From Pseudochelatococcus lubricantis (lineage in GTDB: Bacteria > Pseudomonadota > Alphaproteobacteria > Rhizobiales > Beijerinckiaceae), in contig NZ_JAASQI010000007.1 in NCBI RefSeq assembly GCF_011762225.1, positions 229,383-293,382 on the forward strand: a stretch of 64,000 nt of DNA, in the 5' to 3' direction. Below the pieces are notes generated by a model. That model had not been told where the DNA came from. It was given only the letters and a program-made list of their open reading frames with translations, and searched no databases. Made by a program: the position numbers and the translations under genes. Shown piece by piece: positions 24,959-33,027 of this stretch; position 1 is the stretch's first letter, and each line of letters opens with the position of its first letter.

Positions 24959-25657
24959 ATGACCACACCGAACCTTGGCCTGCCCTTCATCCTGCAGGGG
25001 CAGGCGCAGAAGGAGGTCACCCATAACGAGGCGCTGATCCGCCTGGACGCGCTCGTGCACGGCAGTGTCCGCAGCCGGACTTTGGCGACGCCGCCCGGCT
25101 CGCCCGCAAACGGCGAGCGCTGGATCGTGCCTTCCGGCGCGACCGGCGCATGGGCGGGCCAGACGGGCCGGATCGCCCACTGGAACGTCAATGCCTGGGC
25201 GTTCTATGTGCCCGTCACCGGCTGGCGCTATCATGTCGAGGACGAGCGGCTCACGGTCGTCTGGGCGGATGGCGATTGGCGCGATCGCATCGTCGGCACG
25301 CCCAATGGCGGCGCGATCCGGCTCGTGGCGCTCGAACAGGAACTGACGCTCACCGGCGCCTTCGTCGACACGACCACCGCCGTGATCGCCGACCGCATGA
25401 TCGTGCTGGCCGTCGCCTCGCGCACGACCTTGGCCATCACCGGCGCGACCTCCTACGGCGTCGGCGTCGCCGGCAACACCAGCCAGTTCGGCGGCTCACT
25501 CGGCATCGCGCTCGGCTCGAACAACATCGGCGTGATCGGCCCGACCGCCTTCTACGCCAACACGCCGATCCGGGTCACGGCGGCTGGCGGCAACTTCACG
25601 GCGGGCCGCGTGCGCGTCGTCCTCTACGCGCTCGCCTTCACCGCCCCGACCGCGTGA
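24959..25657 (+). CDS. DUF2793 tail protein
   Basis: A 232-aa protein. The N-terminal 100 residues carry the DUF2793 pattern (LGLPFILQGQAQKEVTHNEAL, then NGERWIVP and AFYVPVTGWR), frequent in alphaproteobacterial phages and gene transfer agents. The C-terminal half is a beta-rich receptor- or trimerisation-type domain. It is likely a tail fibre or spike component. GAAGGAG at 24947-24953 is its ribosome-binding site. Confidence 0.85.
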   Translation: MTTPNLGLPFILQGQAQKEVTHNEALIRLDALVHGSVRSRTLATPPGSPANGERWIVPSGATGAWAGQTGRIAHWNVNAWAFYVPVTGWRYHVEDERLTVVWADGDWRDRIVGTPNGGAIRLVALEQELTLTGAFVDTTTAVIADRMIVLAVASRTTLAITGATSYGVGVAGNTSQFGGSLGIALGSNNIGVIGPTAFYANTPIRVTAAGGNFTAGRVRVVLYALAFTAPTA

Positions 25658-25682
25658 TCTGAAGTCCAACATCCAGGAGACT

Positions 25683-27896
25683 ATGATGAAGAAGGATCTG
25701 CTCTGGCCGAGCGCGCCAGGCGGCGGCGCTGACGTGCCCGGCGGCATCGCGGGCCATGTTCGGGGCGCTGCCCTGCAGGACCAGGATGGCCGCGTCGCGC
25801 CCATGGTCAGCATTCTTGGCGCGCCCACGAAGTTTCGGGACGCCTTCGAGGCGTTCGATACAACCACGCGCTGGAACGCCGTCCAGATCGCGCCCGGAGA
25901 CATCGTGCAGGCCGACGGCAATATCGCGGGCGCGAGCTATCTCGTGATCTCGAAGGATCCGCTGACCGATGCGACCGAAACCGTCATCGAGACGCTCGAC
26001 AGCTTCACCATGCCCGTGCGCGTCGCCGCCGGCATTTCGCTGTCGCAGCGGATCAACGGGCAGGAGTTCTCGCTGGAACTCGTCTCGACCGATGACTGGC
26101 CAGGCGTCGTGCCGCTCGTTCCAGCCGGTCCGGCCGCCATCGCCTCGATCTCCCAGGCGACCACGACGCTCAGCGTCACGACCGCCGCGCCGCATGGCCT
26201 CAGGATCGGCGAGCGTGTCTCGATCTTCGGCGTCTCTGACAGCCGCCTCAACTATCCCTGTCTCACCATCGCGACGACGCCGACGCCCACGAGCTTCACC
26301 GCCACGGCCGGGCCGCAGGGCACGATCCCCTCGGTGACGGCCGGGCCATTCACCAGCGGCTCGATCATCAAGGCCGATCCGCTGGGCTATGCGCGCAACG
26401 GATCGAGCCTTGTGTTCGAGGGCACGACCGCGACGAACGAGAGCTACTATGTCCGCTCCGAGGGCGGCGATGCGCTGCCATCCGGCACGATCGCAGGCAA
26501 CCATGCGGCTGCCTTCTCGGTATCGACCGCCGCCACCCAATTGGTCGCAGCGGCGGGGGCTTATGCCTTCGCACCTGCCGCCCTGTTCGAGATCCTGCCC
26601 CAGCTCGAAAAAGTGACCTTCAGCGGCTCGGCCATCGACAGCGCGGGCGCGATCTCGGCCATTTTCAAGCGCACGCAGGTCGTCCCCAATCCGGCCCGCG
26701 ACTACAAGCTGCGCCTGCGCGCCAAGAATCACCGTTCCCTGTCGCGCCCCGTCGGCAGGATCGTCTCGGCGGCCAAGGCAGGTTCGGCGACGGTGACCAT
26801 CACCTTCGACCAGCCGCACGGACTGACGGTCGCCGATCTCGTGACGGTCCACGGCATCCGCGATCAGGTGAACTTCGCCAATCTGGCGACCCCGACCGCC
26901 GTCGCCAGCGTGCCCAACGCCACGACGATCACGATTCCCATCGGCGCGTCGGCGACCGCGACATCCATTGGCGGCGTCGTCTTCCGCGTGAATGGCGGTG
27001 TGTTCGGAGCCCCCATCGGCCAGGTCGCGCAATCGGTCGCCCGAACCACGAATGTGCTGACGGTCACCGGTTCGGCCGCCTGGTCCGGACTGCAGATCGG
27101 CCAGTACGTCAATCTGCATGGCGTGCGCGACGCCGTGTCCGGAGCCGATCTCGGGCTCGACGGACCGTGGCGCGTGCGCGACGTCGCAACGACCACGCTC
27201 GTTCTCGAACCCATCGGAGCAGCACCGACAGGCGCCGATATCGCCACGACGAACTGCGGCGGCGCGGTCCTGCCGCGTACCGATTTCCGGGTGCACTTCA
27301 TCCGCGTCATGGAGTTCACGCGGCTCATCACCGAATCCATCGGCGGCTTCGGACGGGCCGACCAGATGGATGCCGCCCCGGTCCTCGTCACCAACGCCGT
27401 CTCGGCGGTCACCGTCACCGGCGGCGTGGCGCAGGACGCTGTCGCGGGCAACCCGGTCGGGATCGGCGCGCGCGCCGCCAACATCAACCAGGCGGCGATG
27501 TCCGCGACCGGCGACCTCGTGCACCTCATGGCGACGATGATCGGCGCGCTCGTCAACAAGCCGTTCTCGATCCCCGAGGCCGATTGGACCTACGCGCCAG
27601 CCGGCGTGATCACCAACACGGCGGACGTGGTGATCGCCGCAGCAGCCGGTGTGGGGATCCGGCGCGATGTCACCGCGATCCAGGTGATCAACACCAATGC
27701 GGTCGCCACCGAGTTCGTGATCAAGGACGGCGCCACGGTGATCTGGCGCATCTGGCTCCCCGCCAGCATGACGACGCCGTGGGACATCGACTTCCCCACG
27801 CCGCTTCGCTCCAGCGCCAATGCGGCCCTGAACGCCGCCGCCATCACGACCGGCGCCAACATCTATCTCGACGCGCAGGGCTACACCGCGCCCTGA
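25683..27896 (+). CDS. large phage structural protein, probable tail fibre/baseplate component
   Basis: A 737-aa protein of low sequence complexity with Ala/Thr/Val-rich beta segments and no membrane helix. Two related repeats (APHGLRIGERVSIFGV near 176-191, QPHGLTVADLVTVHGI near 379-394, and a third, degenerate, near 465) suggest repeated Ig-like or spike modules. An ATGATG start at 25683 follows CAGGAG (25673-25678). Position between DUF2793 and the lysis genes suits a receptor-binding or fibre protein. No named family is recognised. Confidence 0.65.
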   Translation: MMKKDLLWPSAPGGGADVPGGIAGHVRGAALQDQDGRVAPMVSILGAPTKFRDAFEAFDTTTRWNAVQIAPGDIVQADGNIAGASYLVISKDPLTDATETVIETLDSFTMPVRVAAGISLSQRINGQEFSLELVSTDDWPGVVPLVPAGPAAIASISQATTTLSVTTAAPHGLRIGERVSIFGVSDSRLNYPCLTIATTPTPTSFTATAGPQGTIPSVTAGPFTSGSIIKADPLGYARNGSSLVFEGTTATNESYYVRSEGGDALPSGTIAGNHAAAFSVSTAATQLVAAAGAYAFAPAALFEILPQLEKVTFSGSAIDSAGAISAIFKRTQVVPNPARDYKLRLRAKNHRSLSRPVGRIVSAAKAGSATVTITFDQPHGLTVADLVTVHGIRDQVNFANLATPTAVASVPNATTITIPIGASATATSIGGVVFRVNGGVFGAPIGQVAQSVARTTNVLTVTGSAAWSGLQIGQYVNLHGVRDAVSGADLGLDGPWRVRDVATTTLVLEPIGAAPTGADIATTNCGGAVLPRTDFRVHFIRVMEFTRLITESIGGFGRADQMDAAPVLVTNAVSAVTVTGGVAQDAVAGNPVGIGARAANINQAAMSATGDLVHLMATMIGALVNKPFSIPEADWTYAPAGVITNTADVVIAAAAGVGIRRDVTAIQVINTNAVATEFVIKDGATVIWRIWLPASMTTPWDIDFPTPLRSSANAALNAAAITTGANIYLDAQGYTAP

Positions 27897-28043
27897 AGAG
27901 CCTGTGACTTGGGCTTTGGCCACAGGCGCGCACACGGCGCGATAGTCCCACGCCCGCATGGTGGGCGCAGCCGCATTCGCATTGGCCACACGGCGCGCCC
28001 TGTGCGCCACCAAGGGCCAACCCCAAAACCAGAGGAAGACACC

Positions 28044-28385
28044 ATGCCCGCAACAGCTGCGGCGGCGGTCACTGTCGCCCCGGAAACCTTGACGATCACC
28101 TGGCTGGTTGCGGGCGGGATTATCGCCCAGCTCCTGATCCTGATCGTTTTCCTCGTCCGAGTAGCCTGGTGGCTGTCGCACCGCTTCACGCTGATCGATG
28201 CCACGCTTGCCGGTAACGCCAAGGAGATCAGCGCGATCAAGACGGATGTCTCAAACGACATCGCCGGCCGCAAGGTTGTGGCCGAGGCCCGCACCGACAT
28301 CGCCCAGATGAAGGCGACGCTGATCGAATTCCGGGAACGCATCGACCGCATCGAAGCCAATGAGGATGGGCGCAAGCACGCCTGA
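28044..28385 (+). CDS. small membrane protein with coiled-coil tail, lysis region
   Basis: A 113-aa protein starting at the ATG at 28044 (AGAGGA at 28031-28036). One long hydrophobic helix (about residues 18-44) is followed by an amphipathic, charged coiled coil (52-105). The topology and position ahead of the endolysin suggest a holin-like or lysis accessory protein, but no family is recognised. The 147 bases before it hold no gene. Confidence 0.55.
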   Translation: MPATAAAAVTVAPETLTITWLVAGGIIAQLLILIVFLVRVAWWLSHRFTLIDATLAGNAKEISAIKTDVSNDIAGRKVVAEARTDIAQMKATLIEFRERIDRIEANEDGRKHA

Positions 28386-28414
28386 TCTGCCGCCACCAAC
28401 TCAACCGCAACCCG

Positions 28415-28480
28415 ACGAAAAGCCCGCCCCAAAAGCAATCCGGAACGGATTGCGTTCCGCAATCCTATGCCGGGCTTCGT
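28415..28480 (+). promoter_or_regulatory. nested hairpin cluster in the endolysin leader
   Basis: GCAATCCG (28435-28442) pairs with CGGATTGC (28446-28453). GGATTGC (28447-28453) can instead pair with GCAATCC (28459-28465), and CGGAAC (28441-28446) with GTTCCG (28454-28459). The whole cluster is enclosed by AAGCCCG (28420-28426) and CGGGCTT (28471-28477). Competing stems 45 bases before the endolysin start could time lysis gene translation or form a terminator. Confidence 0.5.
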
Positions 28481-28524
28481 CGTTTCAGCCGCCCGCGAGC
28501 GGGCAACCCGAAAGGACACTCGCA

Positions 28525-29094
28525 ATGCTGCCTGCCCAATACCGATGGCTCGAAGCCGAGCCCGGCCCGCGCATGATCGTCGAAGCGCTGAAGGAATACG
28601 GCACGCTCGAAGCGCCAGGCGAAGCCGACAATCCGAAGATCATCGGCTGGCAAGCGGAAATCGAAGCCGCCGAGCTCGGCCGTGTCTATGCCGGTGTCTA
28701 TCGGCACGACGCGATCCCGTGGTGCGGCCTGTTCATGGCGATTATCGCTCACCGCGCCAACATCGAACGCCGCCCGGAACGAAATCCGCCGCGTCTCTAT
28801 CTCTCGGCGCTCGAATGGGCGTCCTTCGGCGTCTCGGTTCCGAAGGGCGCTGCGGCGTTGGGTGACGTGCTCGTCTTCAAGCGCAAGGGCGGCGGGCATG
28901 TCGGCCTCTATGTCGGCCACGACGCCTCGGCCTTCCACGTTTTCGGAGGCAATCAGTACGATCGCGTCTCGATCACGCGGCTGTCGCGCAACCGGCTCGT
29001 GGCGGTGCGCCGCCCGGCCTATCGCGCCCAGCCCGCGAACATTCGACCCATCGCCCTCGCAGCGAGCGGGAGCCTCTCCGTTAACGAGGCCTGA
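28525..29094 (+). CDS. phage endolysin, TIGR02594/CHAP-like family
   Basis: A 189-aa protein from the ATG at 28525, with AAAGGA at 28511-28516; the longer frame upstream runs through the hairpin cluster and is unlikely to be translated. WCGLFMAIIAH (about 69-79) contains the catalytic Cys, and GGHVGLYVGHDA (about 125-136) the catalytic His of the NlpC/P60-CHAP superfamily. The TIGR02594 family is the usual lysozyme substitute in such prophages. It cleaves peptidoglycan peptides at lysis. Confidence 0.82.
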   Translation: MLPAQYRWLEAEPGPRMIVEALKEYGTLEAPGEADNPKIIGWQAEIEAAELGRVYAGVYRHDAIPWCGLFMAIIAHRANIERRPERNPPRLYLSALEWASFGVSVPKGAAALGDVLVFKRKGGGHVGLYVGHDASAFHVFGGNQYDRVSITRLSRNRLVAVRRPAYRAQPANIRPIALAASGSLSVNEA

Positions 29095-29118
29095 TCCAAC
29101 CCAACCAAGGAGATTTCC

Positions 29119-29316
29119 ATGAACGCCGTTCTTCAGTTCGGTGCGGGCTACCGCACGTATATCATCGCCGCCGTGCTCGTTCTCGTCGTGGTCGTCGAGA
29201 AGGGCCTCGGCATCGATGTGCCGGGCGTCGATGTCGGTTCCGACTGGCTCACCCAGATCCTCGCCGCGCTCGGCCTCGGCACGCTGCGGGCCGGGATCAC
29301 CGGGGCGAACAAGTGA
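29119..29316 (+). CDS. holin-like small membrane protein
   Basis: A 65-aa protein with one strong transmembrane helix (YIIAAVLVLVVVVEKGL, about 13-29) and a second weakly hydrophobic helix. AAGGAG (29107-29112) precedes the ATG. It lies between the endolysin and the spanin-like genes, the usual holin position, and its stop overlaps the next GTG. Holin function is inferred from size and context only. Confidence 0.6.
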   Translation: MNAVLQFGAGYRTYIIAAVLVLVVVVEKGLGIDVPGVDVGSDWLTQILAALGLGTLRAGITGANK

Positions 29317-29546
29317 CCGGCTGGTTCGCTCTTGTTCTCATCGTCGCGGTGGTCATCGCCACTGCGGCCATCTTCGCCGCCGGCCGAAAAGCGGGTGCCG
29401 CCGCCGAGGCGACGAAGGCCCGCGAGGCCGAACTCGCATCACAGAAGGATGCATCGGATGTCAGGGACCGAATGCTCGATGCGGCGGCTCGCCGCCCTCG
29501 CAATCGTGACGATCTCGCTGACCGGCTGCGCGACGGGCGGTTCTGA
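29313..29546 (+). CDS. i-spanin-like (Rz-type) inner membrane protein
   Basis: A 77-aa protein starting with GTG (GTGA overlap with the previous stop). The N-terminal helix (about 4-23) is a membrane anchor, and residues 24-70 are a charged, helical periplasmic segment. This is the layout of Rz inner-membrane spanins, although it is shorter than lambda Rz. The next gene overlaps its 3' end in another frame and encodes a lipoprotein, as in Rz/Rz1 pairs. Confidence 0.65.
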   Translation: MTGWFALVLIVAVVIATAAIFAAGRKAGAAAEATKAREAELASQKDASDVRDRMLDAAARRPRNRDDLADRLRDGRF

Positions 29547-29709
29547 ACCCCGCATCGCCACCGTCTGCCCTCCCGTCATCGAGCACAGCCGAGAGTTGCA
29601 GGCGCATGCCGCTGACGAGCTCGATCTGCTGCCGGATGGGTCGGCGATCGCCGAAATGCTCTCCGACTACAGCGTCATGCGGGATCAGGCTCGGGCGTGC
29701 TCTCAGTAA
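29479..29709 (+). CDS. o-spanin-like (Rz1-type) lipoprotein
   Basis: A 76-aa protein starting at the ATG at 29479 within the Rz-like gene, in a different frame. RRLAALAIVTISLTGCA is a clear lipoprotein signal with lipobox LTGC (about residues 13-16), followed by a short periplasmic domain. Overlapping Rz/Rz1 genes disrupt the outer membrane at lysis. It is the last prophage gene before the stress locus. The stop lies in a small hairpin. Confidence 0.72.
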   Translation: MRRLAALAIVTISLTGCATGGSEPRIATVCPPVIEHSRELQAHAADELDLLPDGSAIAEMLSDYSVMRDQARACSQ

Positions 29710-29743
29710 TCTGAGAAATATAGTTGTCTTGATGTTGACCACA
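29701..29743. other. junction between prophage and stress-tolerance locus
   Basis: Only 34 bases separate the last lysis gene from the convergent antiporter gene. TCTCAG (29701-29706) and CTGAGA (29711-29716) form a 6-bp stem around the spanin stop, which may serve as a weak bidirectional terminator. No attachment site, insertion sequence or target duplication is recognised in this short stretch. Confidence 0.5.
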
Positions 29744-30889
29744 CTAAACCTTTAGCCCCGCCCATCTGACCATAACACTCCCGGCCAGCATGCTCATGCC
29801 AATCGCGAGGAGTAAAGGACCAGCGAATTCCTCTGCAACAATGCCCGATGTCGAGGAAGCCGACAGCAGCATCAGGCTGAATTCTCCTCCGTGGGCCAGA
29901 ATGATCCCAGTCCTCCATGCGGTCTGAAGCGACTCGCCGAATATTCGGGCGACGACCAAAACAATCAGCGTCTTGCCCGCGAAAATGATCGCGAGCCAGC
30001 TCAGCACGACTGGCCACGCATACGGGATGATCCAAAGTGGCAATTGCGTTCCGATGCCGACGAAGAATATCCCGACAAACAAATCGCGGAAAGGCCGTAT
30101 CTCGTTCTCGACAGCATGGCGCGCGTCTCCCTCGCCGATGATCATGCCGGCCGCGAATGCGGCGAGTGCCGGAGAAAGGCCGGCGGTGGCCGCGACAATC
30201 GCAGACCCTAGTGCAATGGTGAGCGCGAGAAGCTGGGCAAGTTCCGGATCGCCACGCGACGCTACCCAACGGGCCAGCAACTGCAACGGGCCACGGGCAA
30301 TGAACAGGGCTGCAACCAATGCCGTTGCACTGGCGACGACCGTTATGACGCCATACCCTTCGACGGCTCCACTCATCGAATCGTGCAGAAGCAGGAATGC
30401 GACAGCTGCCAAGTCTTGAAACAAAAGCACCGCAATGGCCAGGCGTCCTTGGGCCGATCCCAGAGCATTCGCGCTTGCGAGCACCTTGAGGCACATGGCC
30501 GTGGATGACATGGCAACGGCCCCGCCGATGAGGATTGCGGGGACGGGCGCGAGATCGAAGATCAGAGTCGCTATCAACGACACCGTTATCGTCGTGACTG
30601 CAACCTGCACGGCTCCAAGACCGAAGACATGCTTCCTGAGCCTTACGAGCTTCTCGAACGAGAAGTCCAGGCCAAGCGCGAACAGCAGCAGCGCCACTCC
30701 GATCTCACCAATGCTGCTAAGGGCAGCGTTTTCGGCAATCAGGTCGAGGCCGGCGGGTCCAATGACTATACCGGCAAGAATGTAACCGACAATGCTGGGC
30801 ACGCCAATCCGTGAACATATCGTCACGAGCACTAACGCGGCAAAGACCAACAAGGCCGCACTCTCGACAAATCCGGTCACGCCATGCAT
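29744..30889 (-). CDS. kefB: Kef-type monovalent cation:proton antiporter (tLST kefB)
   Basis: A 381-aa CPA2-family antiporter with about 11-12 membrane helices. VGYILAGIVIGPAGL (about 33-47) and ALLLFALGLDFSFEKL (about 66-81) are family hallmarks, and the FQDLAAV and AFAAGMIIGEGD segments hold the transport acidic residues. The cytosolic Rossmann (TrkA-N) domain of KefB/KefC is absent, as in stress-locus versions. It would exchange K+ or Na+ for H+ to acidify or rebalance the cytosol under oxidative or heat stress. It is the last gene of the leftward operon. AGGAGAAGAAC precedes the ATG. Confidence 0.85.
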   Translation of the reverse strand: MHGVTGFVESAALLVFAALVLVTICSRIGVPSIVGYILAGIVIGPAGLDLIAENAALSSIGEIGVALLLFALGLDFSFEKLVRLRKHVFGLGAVQVAVTTITVSLIATLIFDLAPVPAILIGGAVAMSSTAMCLKVLASANALGSAQGRLAIAVLLFQDLAAVAFLLLHDSMSGAVEGYGVITVVASATALVAALFIARGPLQLLARWVASRGDPELAQLLALTIALGSAIVAATAGLSPALAAFAAGMIIGEGDARHAVENEIRPFRDLFVGIFFVGIGTQLPLWIIPYAWPVVLSWLAIIFAGKTLIVLVVARIFGESLQTAWRTGIILAHGGEFSLMLLSASSTSGIVAEEFAGPLLLAIGMSMLAGSVMVRWAGLKV

Positions 30890-30937
30890 GTTCTTCTCCT
30901 GATGGCATGGCGCAGGGAAGGCCGCTACCTGTAACCT

Positions 30938-31360
30938 CTAGACGTGCGAGCGCGCCCACTGCGCTATCTGCGCGGCAGGCATTGCACCGCTCGTCCTCGC
31001 GATTTCCTTGCCGCTCCTGAACAGGATCATGGTGGGAATGCCGCGGATCCCGTAGCGGCCGGCAATCTGCTGTTCGGCCTCGGTGTCGAGCTTGCCCAGG
31101 CGGACATGGGGTTCGAGCGAGCGCGCCGCCGCCTCGAACTGGGGCGCCATCATCTTGCATGGCCCGCACCACTCGGCCCAGAAATCGACCAGCATTGGCA
31201 GTTCGGCATTCGCATGGCGGTCAAAATTAGCCGCGGTGAGCATGACGGGCATGCCTTGAAAGAGAGGCGCGCCGCAGCGTCCGCAATTGGGGTTGTCGCT
31301 CAGGCGCTCTTGCGGCACCCTGTTGGTGGAATTGCACTGCAGGCAAGCGACCGTGGGCAT
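30938..31360 (-). CDS. trxC: thioredoxin with N-terminal zinc ribbon (Trx2/TrxC type)
   Basis: A 140-aa protein starting at MPTVACLQC; the longer frame begins in the neighbouring gene. C6, C9, C26 and C29 form the zinc ribbon typical of thioredoxin 2, and WCGPC is at 64-68. It reduces protein disulfides, and the zinc domain responds to oxidation and heat. A thioredoxin next to the antiporter is a conserved pair in stress-tolerance loci. Confidence 0.92.
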   Translation of the reverse strand: MPTVACLQCNSTNRVPQERLSDNPNCGRCGAPLFQGMPVMLTAANFDRHANAELPMLVDFWAEWCGPCKMMAPQFEAAARSLEPHVRLGKLDTEAEQQIAGRYGIRGIPTMILFRSGKEIARTSGAMPAAQIAQWARSHV

Positions 31361-31412
31361 CCTGTATCCTTTCGTTGACGAGCCGGGCTCGGCGGCCGAA
31401 TGACGCAAGCGT

Positions 31413-32255
31413 TCAGCGCGTGGATATGGCGCGGCGGGCCTCTCGCTGCCGCGGCTCGGGCAGGTATTCCACGCCACCGCCCTGGCGCCGAACCGGCTGC
31501 GGATAGAGCGTCATCAGCTCCAGTATTTCCTTGGGCATGTCCGTTCCAACGGGCAGGCCCATGTCGCGGGCCTCATCGGCAGAGATGGGATAGTCGTGGG
31601 TCCAGGTGCCTGTCGCCAGCTTTGCCGCCAGCGCCGCCGCGCGGTCCTCGTCCATCTTGTCGGACAAAAGACGCTTCGCGAACGCCTCGATCTGCGCAAT
31701 GGCCTTGCGACCGACGTCGGCCATGATGAGAGTCTGGTCGTCGATCTCGGCGATGGGTTTCTCCTCGACGACTTTGAGGAGCGAGGCGGCCGGCAACTGG
31801 CCAAGTTGCGGATCGACGGGTCCCAGCACGGAATGTTCGCACATCACGATTTCGTCGGCGGCGAGGGCGATCAGCGTGCCGCCCGACATCGCGTAATGCG
31901 GCACGAACACGGTGACCTTGCCCTTGTGGCCCTTAATGGCCCGAGCGATCTGGGTCGCCGCCAGCACAAGGCCGCCCGGTGTATGCAGCACGATATCGAG
32001 TGGCACTTCATCGTCGGTCATCTGGATCGCGCGCAGGACTTCCTCCGAATCATTGACGTCGATGTAGCGCATCAAGGGAAATCCCAGCAGGTTCATCGTC
32101 TCCTGCCGATGGATCAGCAGGATGACGCGACTGGCACGCTTCTTCTCGATGTTGGCGATCTTGCGTGTGCGCATCGCCTCAAGATATCTGCGCTGCAGAA
32201 CCGGCTGCAGCGCCGAAATGATGAAGAACAGCCAGAAAAGCTGCATTATGTCCAT
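31413..32255 (-). CDS. membrane-anchored SDH-type ClpP-fold serine protease
   Basis: A 280-aa protein from the ATG at 32255. A single N-terminal membrane helix (about 5-20) is followed by a Clp-fold domain of the serine dehydrogenase proteinase (SDH_sah) family. LHTPGGLV (90-97) and the nucleophile in YAMSGG (S124) are clear, and SVLGPVDPQLG (about 146-156) is the third block. Homologues are cytosolic-face membrane proteases. It overlaps the rhomboid C-terminus by 10 bp. A degradative partner for the membrane quality-control genes in this operon is likely. Confidence 0.85.
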   Translation of the reverse strand: MDIMQLFWLFFIISALQPVLQRRYLEAMRTRKIANIEKKRASRVILLIHRQETMNLLGFPLMRYIDVNDSEEVLRAIQMTDDEVPLDIVLHTPGGLVLAATQIARAIKGHKGKVTVFVPHYAMSGGTLIALAADEIVMCEHSVLGPVDPQLGQLPAASLLKVVEEKPIAEIDDQTLIMADVGRKAIAQIEAFAKRLLSDKMDEDRAAALAAKLATGTWTHDYPISADEARDMGLPVGTDMPKEILELMTLYPQPVRRQGGGVEYLPEPRQREARRAISTR

Positions 32256-32999
32256 GGACCCTGTCCTCCTTCCCGTCGGCCATCCGGCAGAAAGCCATAG
32301 ATGCCCTCGTGGCGATAATAGTGGCGATAGACGTCGGCGCGCCTTCGCAGGAGTGGCGTTACAAGCCAACCGGCGAGAAACCCGCCGATATGCGCCCACC
32401 AGGCAACCCCGCCCGTGGCCGTATCGCTGCCGAGCGATAGGAAACCGGGAACGACCTGCATGAAGAACCAGATCATCGCGAAAATGACCGCGCGCACTTC
32501 GAAGAAGAGAGGAATGAACAGAATCGGCACGATCACCACCAGCCGAGCCGCCGGAAACATGCGTGCGTAGCAACCGATCACGCCCGCGATGGCCCCCGAT
32601 GCGCCAAGCGCGGGAACGACTGAGTCGGGGTTCGCCAGCGCGTGAGCCAGTCCGGCCGCCACACCACAGAACAGATAGAACAGTGTGAATCTACCCGGTC
32701 CGAGCCGATCTTCGACGGCGCGGCCGAAGATCCAGAGCGTCCACATGTTCAAGATGAGGTGCAGCCAGCCCCCGTGCAGGAAGATGTTGGTCAGGAACGG
32801 GGTCCAATCGGACGGGGCGATGAGACGGAGCTGACCGAAGACGCGCGACGGCAGCGAAGTCGAACAGGAACCGGTTGAGCGCACGCGGCGGCAGGCCCCT
32901 CTGGTAGAGGAAAGCGAGAAGGCTGATCCCGACGACTGACCAGACGGCCACGGGGGGGGTATCTGCGAGCAACGGTATCGGCCCATGGAAACATCTCAT
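32246..32999 (-). pseudogene. rhomboid intramembrane protease, interrupted by a frameshift
   Basis: The C-terminal ~190 residues (from VFGQLRLIAPSDWTPF on) are a normal rhomboid: HGGWLHLILNMWTLWIFG, then the catalytic Ser in GASGAIAG and a late His in WWAHIGGFLAG. The natural N-terminus (MRCFHGPIPLLADTPP, membrane helix AVWSVVGISLLAFLY) reads from the ATG at 32999 in a different frame. The two frames meet near 32840-32855, where one extra base (or two missing) is needed. No slippery heptamer is present there, so the gene is broken or the sequence has an error. An intact version would be a ~250-aa membrane protease. Confidence 0.75.
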
Positions 33000-33027
33000 T
33001 TCCCCGAGCGCATGTAGCTGGCCGTCA

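Noticed and set aside
25638..28181. Leftward 847-codon frame opposite the fibre-like gene
   Set aside because: Arg/Gly/Asp-rich low-complexity sequence typical of shadow frames; runs through intergenic DNA as well.
32840..32860. Programmed frameshifting as explanation for the split rhomboid
   Set aside because: There is no slippery heptamer or stop-codon context of the known types; a mutation or sequencing error is simpler.
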